Positions 29,912 to 40,342 are shown, counted from the stretch's first letter. The stretch: 64,000 nt of DNA from CAWICD01 sp052267165 (GCA_052267165.1 JBKQHO010000022.1:1-64000), one strand, 5' to 3'. Notes: generated by a model not told the origin, from the letters alone. Program-made: numbers and translations.

Positions 29912-31270
29912 GTGACCGCCGCCACCGTTAAACGCCTCGATCCGACGCAGGTTGAGCTCGAGATCGCCATCTCCGACGCGGAGCTTGCCGCCGCGCAGGA
30001 GCGAGCCTTCCGCCAGCTCGTCAAGAGCGCGCGCATCCCCGGCTTCCGGCCCGGCAAAGCCCCGCGTAAGATCTTCGAAGCCCAGTACGGCAGCGCGCTC
30101 ATCGAGAACCGCGCGATGGAGGCGGTCGTTCCCGAAGCCTATTCGCGCGCGCTCGAAGAGAATGACTTGGAGCCCGTCGACGAGCCGCAGATGGAACTGT
30201 TGCCGCTCGAGGACGGTCAGCCGCTGCGCGTTCGGGCGACGGTCACGGTCCGCCCGCAGATCGACCTCGGCACGTACAAGGGCCTCGAGCTCGAGGGACC
30301 GACGAGTACGATCTCCGAGCACGAGGTCGACAGCTCGCTCGAGATGTTGCGCCAAAACGCCGCAACGCTGGTCCCCGCCGACCGGCCGGTGGCGCTGGGC
30401 GACACGCCGACCCTCGACTACGAAGGCAAAGTCGACGGCGTCCCCTTCGAGGGCGGCAAGGCCGAGAACAGCCCGACCGAGATCGCCGAGGGCCGCTTCA
30501 TCCGCGGCTTCGTCGAGGGGATCGCCGGCATGGCGGCCGGCGAGACGAAGGACGTCGAGGCCCGTTTCCCCGACGACTATTCGAAGGCCGAGCTCGCCGG
30601 TAAAACGGCAGTGTTCACCGTCACAGTTCGCGAGAACAAGATCCCCGAGCTTCCGCCCCTCGACGACGCGCTCGCGCAGCGCTTCGGCGGCGAGACCGCT
30701 ACGTTGGAGGGCCTGCGCAGCGATATGCGCCGGCGGCTCGAGGATTCGGCCAAGAATCGCTCGCGCCGCACCCTGACCACCGCTTTGATGGACAAGCTGC
30801 TCGAAATTCACGAGGTACCGCTGCCCGAGATCCTGGTCGAGCGCGAGGTCGAGGGGCTGCTCGGCGAGTCGAAGTCGTACATCGCCCGGGCCGACGTCAG
30901 CTGGGAAGACTACCTCGCCAAACAGGGCAAGACGGAAGCCGAGCTCCGCGACGCGACGCGCCCCGAGGCCGAGAAGCGCGTCAAGGCAGCCCTCTTGATC
31001 GAGGCGATCGCCAAGGCCGAGAAGGTCGAGGCGACCAGGCCCGACATCGAGGCCGAGGTCGCCTCGCTCAGCCGGCAATATAACCAGCCCCCGGAGCAGA
31101 TCCTCGAGATGCTGCGGCCGAACTTCGGCTCGCTGGTCAACGGGATCGTCCGCAGCAAGACGATCGATTTGCTGCTCGATGCGGCCAAGGTCACGGAAAC
31201 CGCCCCGGCCGACCCCGCCCCAAGCGCCCCGGGTGATGAGGCTGAAGCAACTAACTCGGGCGACGCGTAG
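29912..31270 (+). CDS. tig: Trigger factor, ribosome-associated chaperone and prolyl isomerase
   Basis: A 452-residue three-domain protein. The ribosome-binding domain (1-110) contains the signature SARIPGFRPGKAPRKIFEAQ, which docks on ribosomal protein L23. The FKBP-like PPIase domain (about 155-240) reads LGDTPTLDYEGKVDGVPFEG. The C-terminal chaperone arms end with an acidic tail. It receives nascent chains. GTG 29912 is chosen: no ATG fits and the family begins with the strand VKRLDPTQVELEI. It stands upstream of clpP and clpX, a common bacterial order. Confidence 0.97.
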   Translation: MTAATVKRLDPTQVELEIAISDAELAAAQERAFRQLVKSARIPGFRPGKAPRKIFEAQYGSALIENRAMEAVVPEAYSRALEENDLEPVDEPQMELLPLEDGQPLRVRATVTVRPQIDLGTYKGLELEGPTSTISEHEVDSSLEMLRQNAATLVPADRPVALGDTPTLDYEGKVDGVPFEGGKAENSPTEIAEGRFIRGFVEGIAGMAAGETKDVEARFPDDYSKAELAGKTAVFTVTVRENKIPELPPLDDALAQRFGGETATLEGLRSDMRRRLEDSAKNRSRRTLTTALMDKLLEIHEVPLPEILVEREVEGLLGESKSYIARADVSWEDYLAKQGKTEAELRDATRPEAEKRVKAALLIEAIAKAEKVEATRPDIEAEVASLSRQYNQPPEQILEMLRPNFGSLVNGIVRSKTIDLLLDAAKVTETAPADPAPSAPGDEAEATNSGDA

Positions 31271-31318
31271 TCAAGTGAGAAGCAGTCGTCTTCGGGGCGC
31301 TGCGAGGGAGTAGAAGAA

Positions 31319-31933
31319 ATGGGTCACCTCGTCCCCATGGTGGTCGAGCAGAGCGCACGCGGCGAACGGGCGTTTGATATCTATTCGCGCCTTTTGAAGG
31401 AGCGGATCATCTTCGTGGGCGGGGCGATCGACGACCACCTGGCGAACCTGGTCATCGCCCAACTCCTCTTCCTGGAGCGCGAGGACGCCGACAAAGACAT
31501 CGACATGTACATCAACAGCCCCGGGGGCAGCGTGACGGCGGGGCTGGCGATCTACGACACGATGCAGCTCATCAAGCCCGACGTCGCGACGATCTGCGCC
31601 GGGATGGCCGCCTCGATGGGCTCTATCCTCCTCACGGGGGGTGCCAGCGGGAAGCGATTTAGCCTCCCCTTCGCGAAGATATTGATCCACCAACCGTGGA
31701 CGCAGGGGATCGGGGGGCAGGCGACCGACGTGGAAATCGCTGCCCGGGACCTGATCGCCACCCGCAAAATGCTTGCGGGCATCTACGAGAGGACGACGAA
31801 GAAACCCATCGAGCAAATTCTCAAGGATATCGATCGCGACTACTATATGACGGCCGAAGAGGCGCGCGAATACGGGCTGGTCGACCAAATCTTCTCCAAG
31901 GAGATGCGGACCGGCCAAAGTGCGCTGACGTAA
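31319..31933 (+). CDS. clpP: ATP-dependent Clp protease proteolytic subunit
   Basis: A 204-residue serine peptidase. The catalytic triad is seen as Ser in GMAASMGSILL, His in AKILIHQPW and Asp in the ATDVEIAARD segment. MYINSPGGSVTAGLAIYDTM forms the substrate groove. It assembles as a 14-mer barrel fed by ClpX, encoded 17 bases downstream. An N-terminal propeptide of about 10-15 residues may be removed. GGGAG lies upstream of the ATG. The tig-clpP-clpX order is conserved. Confidence 0.98.
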   Translation: MGHLVPMVVEQSARGERAFDIYSRLLKERIIFVGGAIDDHLANLVIAQLLFLEREDADKDIDMYINSPGGSVTAGLAIYDTMQLIKPDVATICAGMAASMGSILLTGGASGKRFSLPFAKILIHQPWTQGIGGQATDVEIAARDLIATRKMLAGIYERTTKKPIEQILKDIDRDYYMTAEEAREYGLVDQIFSKEMRTGQSALT

Positions 31934-31950
31934 AGCAGTAAGGACGGGGC

Positions 31951-33210
<1,260 letters not shown>

Positions 33211-33220
33211 CGTCCGTCGG

Positions 33221-33508
33221 CTAATCCGCCGCTTCGAGGTCGTGCTCGCGTTGGGCACCGACCAGTTGGCGCACGTGCGACTCGACCCAGTCAACCAGCG
33301 CGCCGACGTGCTCGGCGACCCCGGTACCCAGCGGCGTGAGCCGGTATTCGACGTGGGGCGGCACCGTGCCGAGGCTGCGACGCGCGACCAGACCGTCGCG
33401 CTCGAGCTCGCGCAGCGTCTGCGCGAGCATCTTCTCGGAGATGCCGTCGATGTGGTCGCGCAGCTGCGAGAAGCGCAACATCCCGGCCTCTTGCAGCGCG
33501 GCGATCAC
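33221..33508 (-). CDS. HxlR-family transcriptional regulator (start uncertain)
   Basis: A winged-helix regulator: MLRFSQLRDHIDGISEKMLA, QTLRELERDGLVARR and VEYRLTPLGTG are diagnostic. Homology continues upstream of GTG 33508 with CPSRAVLSHLASRWATLVI, the first HxlR helix and its Cys at 33557-33559, but in that frame there is no ATG, GTG or TTG before a stop at about 33614. The gene may use an unusual start or be disrupted near the 5' end. It is divergent from an SDR oxidoreductase, which it probably represses or activates in response to a toxic electrophile or substrate. Confidence 0.8.
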   Translation of the reverse strand: MIAALQEAGMLRFSQLRDHIDGISEKMLAQTLRELERDGLVARRSLGTVPPHVEYRLTPLGTGVAEHVGALVDWVESHVRQLVGAQREHDLEAAD

Positions 33509-33608
33509 GAGCGTCGCCCAGCGGCTCGCAAGGTGCGAAAGGACTGCTCGCGAGGGACACGCGCGGTTGAAGCAATCGCCGCGGCGCGGCGCACTAGCTA
33601 ACTTTTTC

Positions 33609-33637
33609 GTAAGTACTTCCTTTCCGTAAGCTTACGG
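33609..33637. promoter_or_regulatory. Probable HxlR operator: paired palindromes
   Basis: CCGTAAGCTTACGG (33624-33637) is a perfect 14-bp palindrome. CGTAAGTACTTCC (33609-33621) next to it is a related, imperfect copy sharing CGTAAG. Both lie between the divergent HxlR and SDR genes, where HxlR proteins usually bind. Confidence 0.6.
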
Positions 33638-33689
33638 GGTAGACTCGACGCAGTCAACCCCGCCAGCTCACACAAGGACACCTTGGATC

Positions 33690-34553
33690 ATGTCAACACA
33701 ACGCGTCGCCGTCGTTACGGGAGCCAGCACCGGATTCGGTTTCCAGACGGCTAAGCTGCTCGCCGCCGAAGGTTTTCGCGTCTTCGGTACGCTGCGCGAC
33801 GCAGCGTCTCGCAACGCCGAATCGAAAGCGTCGCTCGAAGCGGCCGGGGTCGAGGTCGTCGAGATGGACGTCACCGGCGATCGCTCGGTCGAGCGCGCGG
33901 CCGCGCAGATCCTCGACGCGGGAGGCCGCATCGACGTGCTCGTCAACAACGCCGGAACCGCGCACCTCGGCACGGCCGAGGCGTTCACGACCGCGTCGTT
34001 CGAACGGCAATTCGCCACCAACGTGACCGGGCCGTTTCGCGTGAGCCGGGCGTTCTTGCCGGCGATGCGCGCGCAAGGCAGCGGCCTCGTGGTCTTCGTC
34101 AGCTCGGTCGTCGGGCGCTTCGTGATTCCGTTCAGCGGCGTCTACGCCGCATCGAAGTGGGCGATCGAAGCGTTGGCGGAGTCGCTCTCGTACGAGCTGC
34201 GGCCGTTCGGTGTCGACATCGCCATCCTCGAACCCGGCGCCTATGCGACCAACATCTTCAATGCGACGGTCGCGCCGGACGATGCCGCGACGCTCGCCTC
34301 GTACGGCGAGGTCGCTAAAACGGTCGAAACCATCGGCGCCGCGTTAGCGGAGCAGGCGCGTGACCCGCGCGAGGTCGCCGAAGCGATCGTGGCGCTCGTG
34401 AAGGCGCCGGCCGGCACGCGCAACCTGCGGACGACGGTTCCCGCAGGCTCGCCGGCTGAGGCGATCAACGCTGCGGTCGAACCGATTCAGCGCGCCGTGT
34501 TGGAGAATTTCGGGCTGGGGGCGTTCCTGCCGAAAACCCCGAGCGGCGTCTAA
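33690..34553 (+). CDS. Short-chain dehydrogenase/reductase
   Basis: A 287-residue classical SDR: cofactor motif VVTGASTGFG at residues 8-17, VNNAG at about 90, catalytic Ser in FVSSVVGRF and the YAASK motif (Tyr-x3-Lys). Basic residues after the second strand (FGTLRDAASRN) suggest NADP. Substrate unknown. AAGGA lies about 13 bases before ATG 33690. Probably regulated by the divergent HxlR protein. It converges on the lipase, whose true end, once the frameshift is allowed for, falls two bases after this gene's stop. Confidence 0.9.
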   Translation: MSTQRVAVVTGASTGFGFQTAKLLAAEGFRVFGTLRDAASRNAESKASLEAAGVEVVEMDVTGDRSVERAAAQILDAGGRIDVLVNNAGTAHLGTAEAFTTASFERQFATNVTGPFRVSRAFLPAMRAQGSGLVVFVSSVVGRFVIPFSGVYAASKWAIEALAESLSYELRPFGVDIAILEPGAYATNIFNATVAPDDAATLASYGEVAKTVETIGAALAEQARDPREVAEAIVALVKAPAGTRNLRTTVPAGSPAEAINAAVEPIQRAVLENFGLGAFLPKTPSGV

Positions 34554-34555
34554 GT

Positions 34556-35454
34556 CTAAGCGCGCTGAGGCGTCGTCCCCGAGGCGGTTGCGAGCTCGGC
34601 GCTCGCTGCCGCCTCGACCCCGAAGAGCGGTTTGCACGACGCGGCGAGCGGGACGGCAGATGGGTCGAGAACGTGGAATACGTGTTGAGCGCATGGGCGC
34701 AGCTCAGCGTCCAGCGCGCGCTCCACGTCGAGTCGATCTGTTGCAATTCGGCGACGTGGCCGAAACCGAGAATCTCCGGCGGCAGATACGGCACGAGGTC
34801 GGGCACGTTCGCCAAGCGGTACGACGTCAAGGCGAGCGCGTCGAAACTGCTCACGAAGCGCGCGTCGCCGACCCGCGGCGAGGCGAAGGTGTAGACCGTC
34901 GGCCTGTTCTCGGGGTACTTCGCGGCATTGTCGAGGACGTACAACGTGATTAGTGCCGAACCGAGGCTGTGACCGGTCGCGACGAGCGCCGGGAGCGGCG
35001 CCTTCTCGGCGAAGCCGACGAGCGTGAGCGCTCGGCGCACGTCCTGTGCGAACGAACCGCTGGTGAGCTTCGCGTCGAACGGCTCGCCGGCCGGCGTGAC
35101 GCGCAACGTCTTGTAGATCGAGTCGAAGCCGTCGGCGACCTTACCGGACGCCGCGTTCTGAGCGAAGGGCACGAGGCCGAAGTGCAGGTCGTCCCACCAC
35201 TCGATCGCACCTTGCGTGCCGCGCAGCGCAACGACGGCGGCCGCCGGCGTCGCTCGACTGGTAGCGACGAAGCCGTAGAAGACGCGGTCGCTCGTGTCTC
35301 CGAAGAAATCCGCCATGCTGATCCAGGCGGTCAGCTCGTGGCCCGCCGGAAAGCCGTTCGTCTTCGGCGGCGTCAGGTTCGTCGGCTCGGCGTCGTACAT
35401 CGCATAGGCCTCCGCGACGAATTGACCGGCAGCGAGGGCTGCGACTGGGTCCAT
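34556..35454 (-). pseudogene. Class 3 lipase, frameshifted near the C terminus
   Basis: An alpha/beta hydrolase with the nucleophile elbow TGHSLGSALITLYV, acid NVPDLVPYLP and His in SCAHALNTY. From ATG 35454 (GGAGG five bases upstream) the frame is good through HALNTY, about residue 260. There the annotated frame becomes arginine/serine-rich, while a one-base shift (about 34671-34682) gives HVLDPSAVPLAASCKPLFGV and a stop at 34556. So one base is missing near the end: a mutation or an assembly error. The active site is upstream of it and could still function. A reading continuing to 34465 would overlap the SDR gene. Confidence 0.8.
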
Positions 35455-35623
35455 TGGCGCCTCCACGAGCGAGAAAGCGGCGAACCGCGAGGGGAAAGCG
35501 GTGGATTTTGGTCCGTCGAGCGTACCACACCGGGGCGCGCCGAGCACGCCGGCAACTTTAGTCGGAGCGATCCGCCCGGCCGGTTCGCTAGGCGATTCCC
35601 TCCAGGTCCCGAAATAAGGTTCC

Positions 35624-36589
35624 ATGGCGAAGTCACGTAAGGTCATCATCACGTGCGCCGTCACCGGCTCGATTCACACGCCGACGATGACGCCATATCT
35701 TCCCATCACGCCGGCCGAGATCGCCGCCGGGGCGATCGGCGCGGCCGAGGCGGGCGCGGCGATCCTGCACCTGCACGCCCGCGATCCCAAGGACGGGCGC
35801 CCGACGCCCGATCCCGCCGTCTTCATGGAGTTTCTGCCGCAGATCGCGGCCGGAACGGACGCGGTCATCAACATCACCACCGGCGGCGGGCACAACATGT
35901 CGCTGGATCAGCGCTTGGCGGCGCCGCTCGCGGTCGGGCCCGAAATGTGCTCGCTCAACATGGGCTCGATGAACTTCGGGCTCTATCCGGTACTCGACAA
36001 GGTCAAGTCCTGGAAGTATGAGTGGGAGCCGCAGTATCTCGAAGGCTCGCGCGATTTCATCTTCCGCAACACCTTCAAGGACATCGAGCACATCTTGCGC
36101 GATCTCGGCGAAGTGCACGGAACGAAATTCGAGTTCGAGTGCTACGACATCGGCCATCTCTACAACCTCGCGCACTTCCTCGAGCGTGGTTTGGTGAAGC
36201 CGCCGCTGTTCGTGCAGTCGATCTTCGGCATCTTAGGCGGCATCGGGCCCGATCCCGAGAACCTGATCCACATGCGCCGCATCGCCGACAAGCTCTTCGG
36301 CGACCAATACCAGTGGTCGATTCTCGCGGCCGGCCGCCATCAGATGCCCATGATCACGATGGGCGCGCTGATGGGCGGCAACGTCCGCGTCGGCATCGAG
36401 GACAGCATCTACATCGGCAAAGGCGAGCTGGCCAAGAACAATGCGGAGCAGGTCAGCAAGATCCGCACGATCCTCGAGACGCTTTCGCTCGACATCGCGA
36501 CGCCCGCCGAAGCCCGCGAGCTGCTCGCGCTCAAAGGCAAAGAGAACGTCGGCTGGGGCCGCGCGCTCGCCGGCGCAGCGAAAGCCTAG
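35624..36589 (+). CDS. BKACE-family beta-keto acid cleavage enzyme (DUF849)
   Basis: A 321-residue TIM-barrel protein of the 3-keto-5-aminohexanoate cleavage enzyme family: VIITCAVTGSIHTP at the start, AILHLHARDPKDGRPTPDPA with the zinc-binding HxH, NITTGGG, and VRVGIEDSIYIGKGELAKNN near the end. These enzymes transfer an acetyl part from a beta-keto acid to acetyl-CoA, giving acetoacetate and a new CoA ester; the substrate varies and cannot be read from sequence. It is a single gene preceded by AAGG. A P450 remnant overlaps its stop in the opposite direction. Confidence 0.93.
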   Translation: MAKSRKVIITCAVTGSIHTPTMTPYLPITPAEIAAGAIGAAEAGAAILHLHARDPKDGRPTPDPAVFMEFLPQIAAGTDAVINITTGGGHNMSLDQRLAAPLAVGPEMCSLNMGSMNFGLYPVLDKVKSWKYEWEPQYLEGSRDFIFRNTFKDIEHILRDLGEVHGTKFEFECYDIGHLYNLAHFLERGLVKPPLFVQSIFGILGGIGPDPENLIHMRRIADKLFGDQYQWSILAAGRHQMPMITMGALMGGNVRVGIEDSIYIGKGELAKNNAEQVSKIRTILETLSLDIATPAEARELLALKGKENVGWGRALAGAAKA

Positions 36590-36849
36590 CCTAGTCTAAC
36601 CCGCATCAGCAAGGGACGGTCGGGACGCAGCGTCGCACGCGAGGCGATCCCGACCGCCTCGGGCTCCGCGTGCCGCAGACGCGCGCTTCGCGCGAGCGTC
36701 GCGAGCACGAGCACGCCTTCGAGGAGGGCGAACTGCTCGCCCAAGCAGACGCACGCATCGTGGTTCTTAGCGATGGCATGAAGCATGATTCCTTCGAACT
36801 GGCGCGACGAATCCTTGAAGCGAGGGAGGGATTCATAGCCGAATTCGTG
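36586..36849 (-). pseudogene. Cytochrome P450, C-terminal fragment
   Basis: The minus frame runs ESLPRFKDSSRQFEGIMLHA then AIAKNHDACVCLGEQFALLE and TLRPDRPLLMRVRLG. The heme-loop Cys is in CVCLGEQFALLEG, which is unmistakable for P450, but the preceding FGxG part is degenerate, and everything N-terminal to it is missing. The missing N-terminal piece of a P450 lies at 38354-38618, in the same orientation, beyond a quinone oxidoreductase gene. Confidence 0.78.
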
Positions 36850-36985
36850 GCACCTTCGAGACGGGCTGCCAGTGCCGGCGACCGAAACGTTCAGGCAAGT
36901 GTCGAGCGTTCTTGTTGCGTCAAATCGAAATTGTCAACACCTTCCTTCGCGACGTCTTTGCCAGAATGCTACGGAAGGGGAACCG

Positions 36986-37969
36986 ATGCGCCACGCTAGG
37001 GCGATACGATGTGTGGCGTTTGGTGCGCCGGAAAGCCTAGAAGTCGGAGACGTTGAGCTGCCGGCGCCCGGACCGGGCCAGGTCCGCGTCGTACTGCGGG
37101 CGGCCGGCGTCAACTTCGCCGACTACCTCATCGTCGCCGGGAAGTACCAGGTGAAGCCCGCTCTCCCGTTCACGCCGGGGCTGGAAGCGGCGGGAGAGAT
37201 CGCCGAGCTCGGACCCGGTACCGAAGAACTCCAACTCGGGCAGCGGGTCGCAGTGGTGACTCGGCCCGGCGGCTGTTATGCGACAGGAATCGTGATCGAT
37301 GCCGCGCACGTTGTTGCGCTGCCCGATGGGATCGACTTCGGCGTGGCAGCGTGCATGCCCGTGGCTTACGGAACGGCGCACCTCGCGTTGTCACGTCGAG
37401 GAAAGCTGCGTGCGGGCGAGACCTTACTCGTCACAGGCGCGGCTGGCGGCGTCGGACTCGCGGCCGTTGAGGTCGGTAAAGCGCTCGGCGCGCGTGTCAT
37501 TGCGGCTGCGCGAAGCCGCGCTCGACTGGATCTTGCCCTATCGCGAGGTGCCGACGAGCTTGTGGACTACGGCTGCGAGAGTCTGTCCGACCGCGTGAAG
37601 GCCCTTACCAACGGCAAGGGCGCGGACGTCATCCTCGATCCCGTCGGTGGGGACGTCTTCGACCAATGCTTGCGCGCAATCAACCAGGAAGGGCGAATCC
37701 TCGTCGTCGGATTTGCCAGCGGCCGCATCCCGTCCGTGCCCGCCAATCGCATTCTCATCAAGAACTGCTCGATCGTCGGCGTTGATTTCGGAATCGAGAT
37801 GGACGGACATCCGGCGCTGCGCGAACGGCTCTCAGAGCTCGTATCCTGGTACGTGCAGGGCCGACTCGAGCCGCACATCTCCGCACGGCTACCGCTGGAG
37901 GAGGCCGGCACAGCTCTCCGCCGGCTTTCCGATCGTGCTACCGAGGGGAAAATCGCCCTGGAAATGTGA
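36986..37969 (+). CDS. Zinc-free NADPH:quinone oxidoreductase-like protein
   Basis: A 327-residue MDR-family enzyme: AAGVNFADYLIVAGKYQVKP (no zinc-site Cys), GLEAAGEIAELGPGTEELQL, and nucleotide loop GAAGGVGLAAVEVGKALGAR. The segment VDYGCESLSDRVKALTNGKG is typical of quinone oxidoreductase (QOR). ATG 36986 has GGAAGGGG eight bases upstream. It stands on the opposite strand between the two halves of a broken P450, so it may have entered, or been moved, during the event that broke the P450. Confidence 0.92.
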   Translation: MRHARAIRCVAFGAPESLEVGDVELPAPGPGQVRVVLRAAGVNFADYLIVAGKYQVKPALPFTPGLEAAGEIAELGPGTEELQLGQRVAVVTRPGGCYATGIVIDAAHVVALPDGIDFGVAACMPVAYGTAHLALSRRGKLRAGETLLVTGAAGGVGLAAVEVGKALGARVIAAARSRARLDLALSRGADELVDYGCESLSDRVKALTNGKGADVILDPVGGDVFDQCLRAINQEGRILVVGFASGRIPSVPANRILIKNCSIVGVDFGIEMDGHPALRERLSELVSWYVQGRLEPHISARLPLEEAGTALRRLSDRATEGKIALEM

Positions 37970-38353
37970 GATAATCTCCCACGAAAAACGGCGCCAGGGT
38001 GAGCTCGCAGCCAGCCGACGGCCCCACCCCGGTCCGGATGGTTTGTCCTTTGCGCTGCCTCGCGTGCGGTAGGTCGGTGTTGTCTCGAAAACGATCGATT
38101 TTAGGAAAGCAACGCGCGGTAGCGGCTATCGGCGTTGGCTCGTCCCGCAATCCTGTCTCGCAATGAAACGCGGGGGTTACGGCGCATCATTTGTTCAGCT
38201 GATCGCAGGGTAGAGCGAGAGGAGCCTTTTTCTCCCACTTTCGTAGGTTTGCGTAGAGGTGGAGGTGCAGTTCAGCCCCGGTAGACGTCTTTGCGGTCGT
38301 CGATGTCCACTACGAGCACCGCATCTCCCGGCGGCCGATAGAGCGCGCGAAAG
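37970..38353. other. No intact gene
   Basis: About 380 bases after the quinone oxidoreductase. On the minus strand, at about 38256-38330, a short frame YRPPGDAVLVVDIDDRKDVY resembles the C-terminal end of a RelE-type toxin but is too short to call. Otherwise nothing recognised. Confidence 0.35.
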
Positions 38354-38618
38354 ATGCAGCGGCTCCTCGCTCGTGATCCCGCTATCGCCCGCGACGCAGC
38401 GAAAGAGTCGCATCCCGGTCGGCCACGCGAAAGCGTGCTGCTGCAGGACGAGCACCTCGCAAATCAGCTCCGGATCGTCGACGAAATAGACGCGTCGCGC
38501 GCCTGCCCAGAACGACGAGAGCGAGCCGTAGCGGGCCGAAGTCGCCTGCAAAAAAGCGAGAGTTCCGGCCGAACGAGCGGCCCGCGAACGTGCGCGGGAC
38601 GCCGACTGTTGATGGGCC
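38354..38618 (-). pseudogene. Cytochrome P450, N-terminal fragment
   Basis: The minus strand reads SNGPSTVGVPRTFA (about 38577-38618) in one frame and, after a frameshift, GTLAFLQATSARYGSLSSFW, VYFVDDPELICEVLV and HAFAWPTGMRL through GDSGITSEEPLH (38354-38578) in another. This is the beta-1 region and B-C helices of a bacterial P450, as expected before the WxxxR helix. It breaks off at 38354. It pairs with the C-terminal fragment at 36586-36849; the middle of the gene is gone. Confidence 0.72.
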
Positions 38619-38862
38619 GTTGGAACTGCCGGCCGGGATGGCACGCCCGCGAAATTTTTCTCTACGGTTGTTCCTTCTTGGCGGCAACGAGCGACTCTCG
38701 GTTGACGCTGACACGCGCGTCCACTAGCCGGAAGTCGAACGAACGGCTTCCACTTGCATCCGAATGCCCCGAGGACTCGAAGCAGGAATTGCCAACCAAG
38801 CCATGCGCTGCCTCTGCCGCCGCGCGTTCTTACGGCACCTCCATGGAGTACAACGACGACTG

Positions 38863-40293
38863 ATGAGTACAGACCTGCGCGATTTCCTCGCGCTCTCGTA
38901 CGGCGAGCTCGAAGATTTGAACTTGGCTGCCAAACAGCAGCGCAGGGATCGCGTTCCACCGCACGCAGTCTTGGAGCAACGCCTCAAATACTTGACGGAT
39001 GAGCCCCGCATCAAGGCGGTGACCGTGCTCTTCAGCGATCTCGAAGGCCGGCTGCACATGCTCGATTACGACAAGAAGTTCTTGCTCAAATCGCATGACA
39101 ACTTGACCTTCGACGGTTCGTCGATTCGCGGGTTCACCGAGCAGCGCGAGAGCGACCTGCGCCTGTCGCTCGACTGGAACTCGTTCTACTGGGGTCCGGC
39201 CGACATTTTCGGCGCCGGCAAGGTCCTGGTGTTCGGCGACGTGCTCAGCCGCGACGGCTCACCGTACGAGGCCGACATTCGCGGCATCCTCAAGAAGTTC
39301 TCGAACGACTATTACGTGAAGGAAGGCTTCACGCTCAACGCTGCCAACGAGATCGAAGGCTTCGTCTTTGCCGGGCTCGACGCGGAACGCCGCTATCACG
39401 AGACGACCAAGTTCGAGTACGTGAACACCGGCGGCTACTATCACTCGCTGCCCGGCGACCCGCTGCGCCTGTTCATCGACGCGGTCGCCGAAGTGCAGCG
39501 TGCGATGGGCTTCCAGAACGAGAAGGACCATCCCGAGGTGGCGCCTTCGCAGTTCGAGATCAACTACAGCTACGGCGAGGTCGTCTCGGCGGCGGACACG
39601 ATTCAGCTCTACAAACTGATCTGCCGTCAGGTCGCGACCAAGCTCGGCATGTCGGTCAGCTTCCTGCCCAAACCGGTCGTCGGCGTGAACGGCAGCGGCA
39701 TGCACACCAACGTCTCGGTGAGCAAAGACGGCAAGAACATCTTCTGGGATCCGGCAGGCGAGGAACGCCTGAGCCCGTTCGCCTGGAAGTTCGTCGACCG
39801 CATCTTGAGCACGGGCAACGACACGTGCCTGATGCTCAACTCGAGCGTCAACGCCTACCGCCGTTTGGACCCGCACTTCGAGGCGCCCAATCAGATCAAG
39901 GCCTCGGCGATCGACCGCGGGTCGATGGTCCGCGTTCCGTTCGGCAACGAGCGCAGCTCGCGCGTCGAAGTCCGCTCCGTGGCCCCCGATGCGAACCCGT
40001 ACATGGTGATGTTGGCCGTGTTCAAGACGGGTCTCGAAGGGCCGCTGGCGGACGTCGACAATCTGCGCCAGGCCTCGCGCTATCTGCCCGACAACATTTA
40101 CGATGCGCTCGCCGATTTCCGTAAGTCGGAGTGGACGACGAAGCTTCTCGGCGAGGACGTCAAAGAGCGTTACGCCGACCTCAAACAGGCCGCCGCCGAC
40201 CGTTGCCCGCGCCTGCTCGGGACGTTCGTCAAACGCGCGGAAGTTCAGTACCACCACGAAGTCTACAACCAGTTCCTCTGGAACCTGTTCTAG
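38863..40293 (+). CDS. glnA: Glutamine synthetase, type I
   Basis: A 476-residue enzyme. Beta-grasp domain (about 30-130: TVLFSDLEGRLHMLDYDKKF, NLTFDGSSIRGF) followed by the catalytic domain: ANEIEGFVF, DHPEVAPSQFEINYSYGEVV (ATP/metal site), GVNGSGMHTNVSVSKDGKNI and NQIKASAIDRGSM...RVPFGNERSSRVEVR. It joins ammonia and glutamate. The ATG 38863 overlaps the stop of a six-codon mini-ORF (38843-38863), which could couple initiation. The Tyr of the adenylylation loop is not obvious, so regulation by adenylylation is uncertain. Confidence 0.93.
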   Translation: MSTDLRDFLALSYGELEDLNLAAKQQRRDRVPPHAVLEQRLKYLTDEPRIKAVTVLFSDLEGRLHMLDYDKKFLLKSHDNLTFDGSSIRGFTEQRESDLRLSLDWNSFYWGPADIFGAGKVLVFGDVLSRDGSPYEADIRGILKKFSNDYYVKEGFTLNAANEIEGFVFAGLDAERRYHETTKFEYVNTGGYYHSLPGDPLRLFIDAVAEVQRAMGFQNEKDHPEVAPSQFEINYSYGEVVSAADTIQLYKLICRQVATKLGMSVSFLPKPVVGVNGSGMHTNVSVSKDGKNIFWDPAGEERLSPFAWKFVDRILSTGNDTCLMLNSSVNAYRRLDPHFEAPNQIKASAIDRGSMVRVPFGNERSSRVEVRSVAPDANPYMVMLAVFKTGLEGPLADVDNLRQASRYLPDNIYDALADFRKSEWTTKLLGEDVKERYADLKQAAADRCPRLLGTFVKRAEVQYHHEVYNQFLWNLF

Positions 40294-40304
40294 CCGTCGG
40301 CGGC

Positions 40305-40333
40305 GTGCCGCAGGCGCGTCACGCCTGCGGCAC
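40305..40333. terminator. Hairpin between convergent glnA and thiM
   Basis: Perfect 12-bp stem GTGCCGCAGGCG / CGCCTGCGGCAC (40305-40316 and 40322-40333), loop of five bases, no T-tract. It lies in the 49-base gap between the two stop codons and can serve as a bidirectional terminator. Confidence 0.65.
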
Positions 40334-40342
40334 GTTCGGACG

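Noticed and set aside
38256..38335. RelE-like C-terminal end (YRPPGDAVLVVDIDDRKDVY)
   Set aside because: Only about 20 residues match and no toxin or antitoxin body lies nearby; too short to annotate.
38843..38863. Six-codon mini-ORF before glnA as a glutamine attenuator
   Set aside because: The peptide has no Gln codon and no terminator lies between it and glnA. It may only help coupling.
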